NCBI GenBank assembly: GCA_900708905.1 | Contig: CAADRB010000006.1 | Span: 4,174,316 to 4,238,315, forward strand | DNA length: 64,000 nt | Direction of reading: 5' to 3' | Origin: Hymenolepis diminuta | Lineage: Eukaryota; Platyhelminthes; Cestoda; Cyclophyllidea; Hymenolepididae | Translations under genes and position numbers: made by a program | Part shown: positions 1-13,700 of the stretch, piece after piece | Position numbering within the stretch: the first letter of the stretch is position 1 | Layout of the letters: every line of letters begins with the position of its first letter | The notes under the pieces: model-generated | Database searches by the model: none | Told to the model about the DNA's origin: nothing | What the model saw: the letters and a program-made list of their open reading frames with translations, nothing else

Positions 1-3000
1 ATCAGTCGAGTAAGTAATTCCGTTTAAAATGTTCAATCCATTCATTCCGTTTGTAATTTTATCCCTCCACTGCTACCTCGCCTAGTAAATAACAGCTTAC
101 GGAAATGGTATCTCCGTTGTTTGTAGTTTGATCTTATTATAATAAAGAAGTAAGTCTTAACCACACAAAGGATTTGATAAACTAAATAGATGCTAGTTCA
201 TGGAGAAGGAGATTAGGGTCTGGGTTGGGAGGCCAGTCAACATACACCACATTCCCCTTTCGAGATGATCGCACCTTTGCATTTCATTCTGTCAAATCAT
301 AAGGTCATAACGGGAAAAATCACAGAGCAGCCGTCGTTCTCTAGATTATCATACCGAAATTGTACCTAATTAGAAGGGTAAAGCTAAAAACACGGAGGTT
401 ACAGAATTTTAGTAAATCGATTAACATTTTACAAATCGAGAAGTAGAAAATTCAGCCAAAAATGGTGGCCGATTTATGATGACAGCTAATCATTGGTTGG
501 AAATATGGTTATCATAACGAATGTCTATTGAATCTTCTCTCGATTTATTAAATGTGTGTCTTCTATTCACAAATGCGTAGCTATTTCCTCCGTTAAATTA
601 GGAAACATTAAGCGAGGGAACCGATAGAGCGCCGTATTTTAAGCAGTAACTACATCAGCGCTATGGATGAAAGTTCGCTTTCTTTGTGTGTGCACACTAA
701 CGGCAACTCTTGTTTCTTAAGGTCATTATGTTTAGCTTCCCCTTTGAGGATGCTTACTTGCTTTTACACTATCTGTGAATTCTATATGGTAGGATCAATT
801 CCTATCGAAAATTCTAACAGTTTTAAAAGTGAGTGATTGGTATTATTTTGTTTATTGGATGTTGTGATAGAAACTGTTTGGTCCTTTTCTTCCTCGTCTC
901 TTTCCTGTCCTATTTTATCCGAGAGAATAAAGAATTATTTGATTGCTTGTCTTTGTTATGGAAACAACATATTTTCAATAGCTTTTACCGAACATGAGAA
1001 GTTAATTAGTTCACTTTGTAACGTAGTTTGAGAGGTGCCGTTTTCGTATATCACTAAGGTATATTTTATTATACTTACTAGGGACGAATTATAAATTTTC
1101 AATTTTGGAACGTGAGTCAGGTGCATCCCAAAGGTATATGAAATAACTCATTAAATGCTCTCTTAATCCCTCCCCTATCCCTTATTGAGCTTCATTCACC
1201 CGATTTCAGTTGCTTTCTCCCTATGAAAAATTTTAGCATTTTTCCTCATTGTTGTGGTTTATAAAATTTGCTAGAATCGAATTACTTCGATTCCTCAAGT
1301 TCAAACAAAATCCTACTAATTGTTTCCTTCAACACTTTTATATTTGAACTTATCGCAATTTGTTGTGACGAGTTGTTGATTTTGCTCACAAATTTGGTGA
1401 TTTGGGTAAATCTTATCTACGTTGCCACTAGTGTAAAGCTCTCTCAACACTGATATAAATTAGGAGTACTACTACAATATGCTCAAGATGCAGCTACTCA
1501 GACCTAGAAGGGAGATTAATTGTGACTCAAACTACGGATTTTTCGTATTAGTAATGGTGAGGTTCCAATTTTCAGATGCCACCGTTGAAACCGAATGATC
1601 GAAAATTCATTGCATGAGGAAAAAATCCGCGAACTTCGTACAGATGCATTGAAAATATACGATTCTGCTTCCTAACCGAATTGTTTTTATCTTGCCAACT
1701 TAATTTTTTTGGTTTTATACTACGTGAAGAAGACGGAATTTTGTGCAAAAATGTTTTTCATTCCTTTACGTTCTTAAGAAAGGTTTTTCCAATCATGTAA
1801 TTGACACACTGTAATTTCTGTTCTTTTCTTCTTATATTTCTCACGTTACAGCTAATTTTGGTAGGCATCTTACAGTAAACTTTGGCCATTTTGGCATTAT
1901 TTTTTTCGCGTAGCTGAAACTACCATTCTCGCCAGACTGATTCTTCTTCCTTTCTCATTATTAATGCAAGAGAGATCCATTATCACCCATCTATCATTGC
2001 CATCTATGGGGCCATAAATAATAATACCTTCCAGGGCCTACACGCATAGGTACAATAAATTTAATGTCCAAAATTATTCGCCCATTAGCCAGCCAGCTAG
2101 ACTGATTCTCCTTAAGTAACCGTGAGGATATAACTGGATAATACATGTGTCTGGTAATCCTGTCTGCTGTCTGCTTTCTGTTTTCTGTTCATTTATTGAA
2201 AAATATCGCATTCATCTATCCGGCTGGCGTAGGCGTCTGGAATATTACACCAGCTGTTTCCTCTTGTCATTGTTCTTGAATAGAAATTTTCGATTATTGC
2301 TTGTTTATTTTTTGATAATTTGATATAAATTATGCAATTATAATTGTTGTTTGGTGTCATCAGGAAAATGGCGAAGTTGTATTTTTGTATTTCATTTGAC
2401 AAGTGAAGGAGGAAACAAGCAATTACTAGCTGTATAAATAGAATGAACTGATAATTATGGAGAATTTTATTCCGTCATATCATTTGGTCAGTTTAAAACT
2501 CTTGAATAACTGTTATTAAATTGTTCATATCCAGCTTTTTCCCCTCCCCCCAAAACACTCCCCTGTACTTCTAGAGGTAGAGTTTATCCTTGGAACCTGA
2601 TTTTCGGGAAAAGAATCGAAAGTGATGAAATGAGCCATTAGAAGGAATAAAACTGTATTAATTGTTTATGGATATTCATATAAAAATGATTATGCCTCTA
2701 TATTATAAGAGGTATTACTGTATTGCGAATGCACCGAATTTCAGTGGTTTCAACTGTCCAATTTACAAATGCTTTTGATAGTATAAAAGATAAAAGTGGT
2801 TAAACCATCGTCTATAGTAATGTTATCTTCAGTCTTAGTATTAAGATCTGTAGTAGTCTATCTTCGGATACCTTAAGAGCTTTTTATCTCCATCTCCAAG
2901 TTTAAGATCCTAAAGCTCTGTATCCGCTTGTCCAACTACCGTAAATTTTAACAGCTTGCAAAAATTAGACTTAAAATACCCGTTTATATGGTTATTTCTT

Positions 3001-4796
3001 GAAATAGCATCGATCCGTTTGCTCAATCACTAGAATGGTAATCAAATGAAGTGTAAACAACTCTTCATCAACCGTCATGCAGTAATGCTTTTTCACTGCA
3101 CAATCAATCATAGCATCAATCTCTCTTTAAGGGACAAAATGGACGTTGGTGACGTTATTTAACTTTTAACTTTTCAGACTGATGAACGCAATGTTTATAC
3201 ATATTCCTTAAGCTGAACAGAATATCGGCAAAATTAAAATCTCAAGCCTCATGGACCGAGTTTCCTTGCCCTCTTCCCGAAACTAAAATATTAAAGCTGT
3301 GCATTCGCTTGTTTAAGTAGATAATGCAAATTTGTTTTGTTAAATAAACTGCTGCTTAGTTAGATTTGGATTCACTTTTGTGTTCACGAAACTCCCGAGG
3401 GTTTCTAAACCCTGCGATTTAGTATCCGTCGTCGTTATTTTCCCAAAATAGATAGTATTGCTGTTTCGCATAACGCACTCTACCGCTTAAATTCTTAGCC
3501 CTTTTTTTCACCTGAAATTCCTTGCTAAAATTTTTCATGCGTTTCTCTGCCCGTACCATTTTGCTTCTTTTGTCTACCGCACCGCTTGTGTCGAAATTGT
3601 AGTGCGTCTGAACGTCTCTTCTCGTTTTTTACTTTCATTTTATCTTCTTTTAGTGCTAAGTTCTATTTCCTACTAGAATAAATTTTAAGTAGGAAAAGTT
3701 CCTGCAATTTCTGCTAGACACTAGAAAGGAAGGGGGGGGGGGTGATCTTTTGAAACGATCTGTTAACATTATCAGTAGGCAAATATGCATCTGACAACTG
3801 GTATTCTATGTGCCAGAAAGAAAATGGTGCATGATATACAGGCTAATAGTTGTTATTTCTCTTTGCTTTTTCTGCTTTTTTCCTTTCAAAATTCAATCAC
3901 TGTCACAATTAAATCGTCCATTATGTAACTTTTTTTGGCAGAAATTAAAAATGACTAGGAGGAAATCAATGTTGTTTGTAATACAAAAGAAGTCTATTCT
4001 TAAGTAGTTACAGCTCCGAATTTGAATACCTGGTAACTTGGTAAAAGATTACCAAATCAACCTACATTTTCCCAATGATATATACATAAATAAATGGACA
4101 AGTGAATTTAGTGTCCTTTTCGCTTTTAATTTTTTAGTGTTGCAATGGATCGGCATTTGGTGATGACTTTAATAAGCAATTTTATCTATTTCAGTTGTTA
4201 TAGAATTGGTTACTTGGACCATATGTCTTCTATATTTTTCACCATCTTCTTAGTACTTTAATTAGCTTTGACATTTCTGTGACAAAACCCAGGAAATCAT
4301 TTTCTGGTAGTTATTATTTAAAGAAATCTCGCTTTTATTTGTTAATATGGGTAATTATCTGTAGAAGAATGGCTTAGAAAAATAGCAACTAGTCTCCACT
4401 AGTGTGATTTCAAACCTCACATGTCTTTTTAGTAAGTAATGTAGGTAGACATCTGGTGTAGCGTCATGGATGGTTGAAACGCTACAGATCAGAATGTTTT
4501 CCTCCACCTTAACATAAAATTCGATGCGAGTCTCTTCAAGAGTTTTCATAAATGGAGTAAAAAATAACAGCAAGTATTCTTCTATTGAGCTATGTGTCGA
4601 AGAGGTAAAATCATCAACTCCCCGAATCATATCCTCATAATTGAGCGCCCGATCATTATATCCAAATAGGCTTAATATGACAATGGTATTTCATTCATTG
4701 GAAAATTTTTAGACCATCCTTATTCAACCATTAAATTATGCAATATTTGTATATGACATTTCACAGTTATTCGATTTCCATTTTCTTTCTTTTCAG
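1..4796 (+). other. Intron of the Dishevelled gene (5' end outside the window)
   Basis: This stretch precedes the PDZ exon of Dishevelled and ends in a typical acceptor, a pyrimidine-rich run followed by AG at 4795-4796. I found no exon-like reading frame on the + strand that matches the DIX domain or the basic region normally preceding PDZ, so those exons should lie to the left of the window. It contains a run of G at about 3731-3742. An antisense open frame of about 115 codons (4355-4700) is of a length expected by chance in DNA this AT-rich. Nothing else is supportable here. Confidence 0.6.
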
Positions 4797-7700
4797 GCTT
4801 CCTCTTTCAGTAGCATTACCGACTCAACCATGTCCCTTAATATCATCACAGTCACCCTCAACATGGACTCAGTGAACTTTCTAGGTATCTCCATTGTTGG
4901 CCAATCGACCAAATCGGGGGACGACGGAATCTATGTGGGTTCCATCATGAAGGGTGGTGCAGTGGCTCAGGATGGTAGAATCGAACCCGGAGATATGATT
5001 TTGGAGGTGAATGGAATCTCGTTTGAGGATATGAGTAATGATGATGCCGTTCGAACACTTCGGGAACAGGTTCAGAACCCTGGGTAAGTGAGGCATTCTA
5101 GCAGAGTTTTTTGGTCGTTCATCTTTTAATGTTTTGAGTCTAATTGTTTATTCAACATGTAACCATTAAAATATCAAATATGTAGAAAGTTTTCCTTGAA
5201 CAGGTTTCACCTGCCGACAGAGAGCTTATTCTGTTTGTCTAATTGGCGCCGCCTTTCATCCCGTTATCCCATTCCATTTAATTGACCCACATTAATACCG
5301 ACATTTTTTTGCCGTGACATCAGTGACGTATAGTGTTCCCCTAGTTTTTTAATCTCGTCTCTTTAGTTTAATGCGTTCCTGTGTTTGGCTGACGTTCTAT
5401 CTAAGCTACTTCTTCTATCTGTCGAAAATTGATGAGTATAACAAGTGAGGTTCGTTTGTAAAGTGATGGTTAAATTTTATTAAGAATTGGACTTTATCGT
5501 CTATTATAGCCAGCCTCAGTGGTAACATTGGTTCTAGCGAACCGTTCAGACTCAGAGAAAGAAGACGGGGTATTTATAACTCAACTCTTTTCTTTTTTAA
5601 AAGTACCCCATTTATTAATAAATTTAATCATTGAGATTAATTGACTACCTAATTAGTCAGGCATGAGAGAACAGCAATTTAAAAATTTGGTCCCCGAGAA
5701 ATTAGAAATTGTATGAGTTCTACTAAAAGCACTAAAAATAATCGATTCTGCCTCCATTATGGCCTATCTTGGGCTTGTCTTTGATTGTCTCCATGTGTTA
5801 AAATCTCCTTCGACTACTTCTATTAATTAACATTGATCAGCGTGAATAATCTCTGGATTCGTTCCGACAGTTATTCAGCCAATCCCCGGAAACTGCAATA
5901 ATTCTAAATATTTATTCTATCTATACTTGTTTTCAGAAAATACAAGTATTTCGGAATGTCTTTGTTCGAGAAATTCTTTTGATCAAATCATTCTGAGTGG
6001 AATTTTCAGCCGTTTATATGTGTCGTTCTTAGCTCATTAGAAATTGGAATTAATGCCATTTTGAATATAAAGGCAGAGATAAGTTAACTGCATTCTATCC
6101 CGTTTCGATTTCCTTTTCAAAATACATTTCCTAGAAGTTGATGAAGAACCCCTTGATTGAAATTAACTAATTAATCTCACTCACAGTTAGGATCCCTTTT
6201 GATCAAATTTGTATCATCTCAGCCAACCTTCATTTAATTTCCTTTTGAAAAGTCTGTGATTTTACCAGACTTGACATTTTTTCCTAAGCAAACGGTCTAT
6301 CTCATGCTTCACCACTCTTAACACGAATCATCATTTTTCACGACGTAGTGTCATCGTAGTGGAACTATCATACTATCACCACTTTCTTCTCTGATTTAAC
6401 ATTTGATAAGTATGTAACAGTTGAGGATTTGATGCTTGTAAAATACATACATCTCGGCTGATCCTCTAACGTTGCCCCTTAAGTAGACAGCACCCTGCTG
6501 TCTATGCATATCCTCGTTTTCCTCCGTTGCCCAAAAGCCCTCATGGTGCGTGGTAAATGATTCCTAGCGTGCACACAACGCGTGATTGGACCTGTATCTC
6601 CTCTTTGACTCATTCCTGCATTTTGCCCCTCGTGCACAGCATCATGCCAGGGCTCCTTTTTCCCTCCCCTTCCTCCTTCACCAAGGTCTTCTTTTTAACT
6701 TAAAAACAACAATTGGTGTGGACCTTAACCTCTCGTCGGCTTCCGTGTTGATTTCGTTTAATGTCAATCGATTCATGGCTTTTGACCATTAAAGCTGGGT
6801 TTATTCATTTTTCACAATACTTTGATGCGTTTTGAACGATGTAACTCATTTCACCCTGTTTAATGCGGTTTTTGATGGCCACGCTGATGATGGGAATGTG
6901 ATATTCGTGTTATGGTGCGTTTTGCTTAGCATTGACTTATTTTCCATTCTGTCTTCATTGATAAAACCTTGGAAATTTAAGTGATAGCAGGTATAGACAG
7001 AAAAAATGATCAATCCTTTGTTGCAGTCTTTGTTCGCTGTAGAAAAGGAGTTTCTTTAATTTTGAAGTCTACTTGTTTTACGGTTGATTGTAAAATGATT
7101 ACTTAGCATTTGAAATGTCTGGTTTCCATCTACTTATGGCTATTATGCCTCTTTTAGCAGTTCTTATATGAATTCCTTCTTCGAGATTTTAACAGATGGA
7201 AAACGCTGTTATCGTTTCAAGATCCGTGGTAATTCAACTTCAGATTAGATCAACATGCTACCGGTTATACTTCCCCCCTTGATTTGTTAAAAGTCTAAAT
7301 CATGTTTTTTTACTTTCTTTGCTCTTTGATCAACCTTATTATAATACTGTCTCCCTTTAGAACTTTGCAATTTTTTTATTTTTAGGCTTCCGAACCCATT
7401 CTATTCCTGATTACTATATCGACGCTTGTCATAAGCAAAGCAAAGTAAACTGAAAATATGTTAATTTCAGACATTCTTTGCCATTTTCGATCCTTTGTCG
7501 AACGATCTCATACATCGTTGGCCTAGATTCTAAGACAAGTTATAGTGTATTGATGCATTTCCAGTATTCTAACATGTGTCCCACACTAATCGCTTCCCTT
7601 AGGGAAATTTAATGGTGATGCCATAGTTACACCCATCCGCTTCCCTCTTTCCCACCTACACGGCTAATTAACTTCTTCCCATTAATTAAGGTGTTCCCAT

Positions 7701-10700
7701 GGGTAGGAGGGAGAGCTTGAATTAAGGTTAAATTCCTCTATGCGCTTCGACACCTCTCTATTTAGTGTTTTAGTTAGTAGGTAGGTGTTTCGCTTTCATC
7801 TAAGCCGCCGCCGTCTCAGCTGCAGTAGTAGTTGTTGTTGTAACATCGCTCTCTCTAGCTGCAGTAGCAGCATGAACGTTTTTGTTTTGGCGGCTTAGTC
7901 AATTGTGACTCAGGCCCTGTACTACTGGTCAGTCTTTGAATATGTGCGAACCACGGCCTTTTTTCTTCTGGCTGGGTCTAGTCATTACACTGTTAGCTAG
8001 CCAGATGGCTGCTCGACCGGCATGCTGTTTGATTCATTGCTGTCATTTTTGGGGAGAAAAGGAGAGGGTCGGAATCGGTCCTTTGTTGTTGAATTTACTC
8101 CTCTCTTGCCTTCCTACTGCCATCCACTTTAGCATTTTTGATTTGTTTACTGTTAAATTTCCCTACCGAGCTGTGCCAAGCTAGGTTTTGTCTTAAATCT
8201 TAGGCGGGGTATTTCAAAATGGCGCTGCTTGTTAAAATGAGTGACTATAATCAATTGGTCGTTATCCTGACCAATTGTTTGCTAGAGATGAGGATGTATT
8301 TTAACAAAATAGAAAGAAGAAAGGAAGTATTGGAATTAATGCACGTCTGCTCTTGTCTCGTTAAACATAATTGTATTTTTTATGGGAGCCGCTTTTCCCA
8401 TGTTCTATTCCAGTTTCGATAAAGTTGTAGCCTTCGTTTGTACTGCTTTTTATAGTACTTTGACTCATGACCCTTCATTTTCCCTACCCTTTGCAGACCT
8501 GTAAGTAAATAGTGTTTATTTAGTGATTATATTATTGCTTTTACTGGCATTTAAGTTCGATAGGATGGTCCGTTACAATTAACATAGTTTGGAATGCATA
8601 TTCAAGCTACTTCATTCACTTGCGATGCTAATCTACCAGTTACAATTCAATTTTCTGTATTACATTCAGAATTGATCAGGAAAATGATTTCATGATTAGT
8701 TAAAACAAAAAAGTTTCCACTTTCAAGAAGATCCAATGTCTTTAAGCATTTTGCTAAACTAATTGAATATGAAGACAATTCCCATAGGCACGGTATTTCT
8801 TCCTTTGGATGACATAATCAGGGACTTATAATTATATCTAAGCAAGAAATATTCTTTGATCAGCCGATTTCTTGGCTTATTTCATCTAGCTTGACATTTT
8901 CCTCAACAGTAAAGTGGGAACTAAAGCTCCGTGGAATATTTTACTACCATCCTCTCTTAATTGTTTTGTCCCCAAATCTCTACGTCACTTATTCACTAAG
9001 TACGCCTAATGGGAAATTATGTAAACTCTGCAAAGTCCAGGAAAAAAATGCAGCCTATTCTGTCACTTGTGCATACTTAATTAATCTAATCCTATTTCCA
9101 ATTTGCCTTTTTTCATTTCCCTTTCCTTTTCTTATTGGTGGTCCTTGCGTCGGGTAATTGGGTCTTTTAAGACGCTTGCCAGGGCTCCAAATTAAGGCTT
9201 GGTGCCTATTTTGACTGCTGAGTCTAATGAGGTTTTGTTCAATATCAATTATCTATTAATCAAAACTTGGAATTTTATTATTATTAATATGCAGTTTTCA
9301 AATAAGTCCTGTTCGGTACTTCAAAAAATATGAAAATCTGTTCCCTACCCCTCTCTTTTAATTTCTTTTAGTTAAACTTCGGCTATCCCCCTTTTCTTCC
9401 ACCCCTCTCTCGCCTTGTTTTTGGCCCCGTGTTAATGCCCACTTTCAGGACACTGTGTGGCATTCATGCATTAGTCATTCACGTCGTTTCCGGATTAGTT
9501 TCTCCCTTTCCCAATTTTATCACCCTCGTTCGTCCGTTTTCTCTCCATATAGCCCTAGTTATCATTAAATGGCACGATTTCCCAAAAAAATTATCGCTTA
9601 CCTTTATATAATTCTTGGTAGTTTCAATTGGGAAAGGTTTTGACAATTTCCACTTTTCCATTATTGTGCAAAATTTCAAATATTAAGCCAATACCATTTA
9701 GTTTTTGAATAAAAAGTAGGAATTAAAAGATATACGGTCTTCATGTCAGATGCACAACAGGCGTTTAAAAAAGAAGAAGCTGGTCAATACAACCCCTCTT
9801 ATATTTTGCGCTGCCGGTTGTGTACTTTCACACGATCATTCCAAGTTTAAGGTTGCTTAACAAAATGAAGGTCAAATATTTCCTTAAATACGACCGTCGA
9901 AACCAAGCATTACAATTTAAAGATGGAAAAGAATGTGAAATGTGAAAAAAGGTCATCATTAAGGGCTATTTCTTCAATGTAACTGAATGTGAAAGCTATG
10001 CATCCTACTGTCCGATTCAGTTTATCGATACGATCTTGAAATAAAAATGGTCTAATTTGTCTTTCATCTGTTCTTTCGTTACGTCAATTACCCCTCGATA
10101 TAATTTTCGAATATTTTTGCAACTTTTTTCTAGTTTTGCGGTTTTTAATTTCTTTCTTACATACTTCGGATCAATATCTGCCTAAATTTTCTGTGGCAAT
10201 ATTAGTGGGAGTAATCTAAACTTTCTTGGAATTAACAGGATAACGGAGCTTTGTTCAGCTCATGAAAGCCTCGATTTTTATCTAACTATCGATTTAGCTT
10301 TTTATTTTACAAGTTGTTTGTCAATCATACTTTCTCGTAAGCTGAGATTTGGGCTCATCTGTCATCGTTGACTTTCAGTAAAAATCTAACCCTATTATTA
10401 TTCCAATTTCTAAATTTATCTAAGTCCTTAGATTTCCACATTTCTCTTCGAAATATGAGGCTCTGCTTAAAAACTCATACTCTCCGAACGGGTCTTCTAA
10501 ATCCCAAAGTACATTTCTTAGATTTCATGCTGAAATGTCGGTGGTAAAAGTGAATGAGTACATTGGAAAAAAGCTTAAACGTAAATATTATCTTTACAGA
10601 CCCTATAATGTTACTACTTGCAAATAGAAGAGTTGAAGATAATAGTTTTCAATTAGATTGTTATATTAAAAATTCAATAGCTCTCGTCTTCAAGCTTTCT

Positions 10701-13700
10701 AGTTAAAAGATGTGAGGGGGAAAAACTCGCGTGAATGGAACATTTGGATGAATCAAAGACATTCCCGCGCTATTTCGCTTCTCCTTTAACTCCTTACACA
10801 TTTGCAACTTTATTTCACTTTTCATTTGAATTTAGTTATGGGCAACAGATTTCCCCTCTTCATATTTCTCTTTCAATCAGAATTTTAATGCTTAATTTTC
10901 TGTCGGAAATTCTATTCAATTTCTCCTTTAAATTTCGAAGTTCTGATCTCGCGCAGTTGTGAACTTTTGCACTTTAATTTTGAAGGGAAAATGACTGATA
11001 ATCATATCCATAGTATGCATAAGCATTACGTCAAACTGATTAGTAGATTAGAGCTCTGCTCACCAGCAACCCATATCAGTAGTATATTGTCGCTTGTCCC
11101 ATTGATGAATAGGCTAGATTCCTGCCCTCCCGAAGACAACTTCTAAAAAGTAATATTGATTTTCTCTTAAGAAATTTATAAGTGTTTGGAATTACACCTA
11201 AAACAGTACCTAGATGAGACAGGCTTACAAGATTATTATCTTAGGTTTCTAATAGGGTTTAATCAGCAATATGATTTTCATTCAGACCAATAACTAACTT
11301 ATATGACTAGTAGTTTAGAGCCTAATCTACTCATCAGTTGTATGTTTTATTTCTATGCTTAAGCACTTAAATAACTTGATAATTTAGTCCCCTACCTACT
11401 AATCTGGTTTTGAAACATCCACCTGATTGACATAGCACGTTAATCGTACATTCACACTAATATCGTTACTGACAAACTCTAATCGGTAGTACGTTCTCCT
11501 CAATTTCAGACCAATAACCCTCGTGGTCGCCAAGTGTTGGGACGCCAACCCCCGAGGTGGTTACTTTACTATACCTCGACAAGAACCCGTTCGTCCAATC
11601 GATCCACGGGCGTGGGTTCTACACACTAATGCCATGACAGCCAACGACCCCTCTCGGGGAACTACAAATGGGGGTCAAGGCCAGGCAGGAGGATCAGGGT
11701 CATCCACATCGTCAGGAGAGGATTCGGTGTCCACCATTGGAAATCGTCGACGAACGGGGAGCGGAAATAATGCTTCTGGAGCTCCAGGTGGTGCCCAACA
11801 GCAACAGGGTGGTGGTAGCTTTAGTATAGCGGCCATGCTTGCTCAGCAACAACAACAGCAGAGATTTAAACAGCAACAGGGCTCGCAACAACAAACTCAA
11901 CAGTCACTTCTCCCGTCCGGATTTCGGGCTCCTCCGCAAGCTACCTCCTGTATGCTCCCCGGATTTTCCAATCAGGTTTGTATTCGATTATTTTTAAGGC
12001 TGACCGTATTTAGTAATCAATGCTTCTGAGAGTGATTTCGCTCCTTAAAGGTTATAATAAATCTAGATTGGTTCTGAAATAGAAGTCCCAGGTTAAATCA
12101 GATCTAGTAGAATATAAGGCAGGACAGGACAAGAAAATTAGCTAAGTTTACAACGGTTTGGCACAGTCGTGCAAGTCTCCGCATATAATTGACTGTTGAA
12201 GGTCAAAGCTAATGAATATGAGTTGTTGGTTTTTCATGTCTAGACTGACTATCAAGATGTCAAGAGGAAAATAGTTTACTCTTGGTCAATGACAAAAATG
12301 ACAACAAAGACCATCCTAAGATAAAGTATATACGCTTCTGCCCTGATTCATTTGTCAACGTTGTATATGAAATCAAATCTTCTCTTTAGCTGGTGTTCTT
12401 TATGCAATAACTTTAAGACGAGGCATCATCAGTTGGTAAGAGTAGTTCTGGATTGTTAATACTAGTCATTGTCTAGGCGCTGATGTAATAGAGGACGAAA
12501 ATTTTCCGTTTGAATAAGCTAGCGCAATGTGCTGATTTCGGTAATCCCTAGAAGCTTAGTTTGATGCCTTTGAATGGAACATTTCTAAGGATTTTTTTAC
12601 TTATTAAAGACCAAAGACCACGTATGGCTTCCTCTCTTATTGGGAGGAAGAACCTAAACAATTAACTAGTCCAATAAAGGGTTAAAGCGAAAAAACTAAA
12701 TAAAAGTGGAGAATAAAGTCAGGTATATTTTTACTTACTTACCTGAACTCTACTAAGTTCAAATTTTGGTTTACACCAAGGATGTAGATTTCGGCTTAAA
12801 TACTTTGGCATAACGAGGATCATATTTTCTGATCAAATGGACAAACAAATATTTAATTACTTTATTTGGGATTCCGCCTGCACGATGTCTAGGACTTATC
12901 CACTAGCCCGTTAATTTGGAAGGTTGATCAGGATATTTTTTCATATAAACTCTAAGAACTAACATGATTTTGAGATGGTAGTGTACCTTAGAATTCCTTC
13001 AAGGGGAACTATTAGTTTTATTGCGTGATTAATAATGGATCTGCCCTTTTCAGGGTGCTCAGAGCGTGGTAACTCTCTCCAGCTCCATTCCGGAGACAGA
13101 GCGATTCTGTCTCCCTCCCGAACCCTTGACTGTTGCAACTGACGTCAAAACGGTCATCCAAGCGATGATGCTCCCGGATTCTGGTCTCGATATTCGTGAC
13201 CGTGTGTGGCTCAAAATCACCCTTCCAAATGCTTTCATTGGCTCTGACTTGGTTGACTGGTTGTACCGCAATGTTGAGGGTTTTGCCGATCGTCGAGATT
13301 GTCGAAAATATGCTGCAAATCTTCTCAAATTTGGTCTTATTCGTCATACGGTGAATAAGTCCACATTTTCCGAGCAGTGTTATTATGTGTTCGGTGATAT
13401 TACAGGAAGTAAGTGAAGCGGTTGTTATCTCTTTCTACTTATTTCATTTCAGTAGCTAATCCTACGTTACTTCAAATAGATTTCTCGGCGCTCAGTTTGG
13501 AGGAGGTGGACAGTGTGAGTGAGATAGGTGCTTTGGCAGCAGCACAGCAGAACTGGAGTCATAGTACAGCCAGTACACGCCTCACAGTAGGTGGAAATGG
13601 TCCTCCGCAAGTTCCCATGGTAACACAGCCACAACAGTCACCCCCTTCTCAAGCAACCCAGCAACAGCAAATGGCAGTTAGCTCTTCTGCGGGTCCTTTC

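Noticed and set aside
4355..4700. Antisense frame of about 115 codons in the Dishevelled intron
   Set aside because: Protein-like to the eye, but its length is within chance expectation and no family or splice context supports it.
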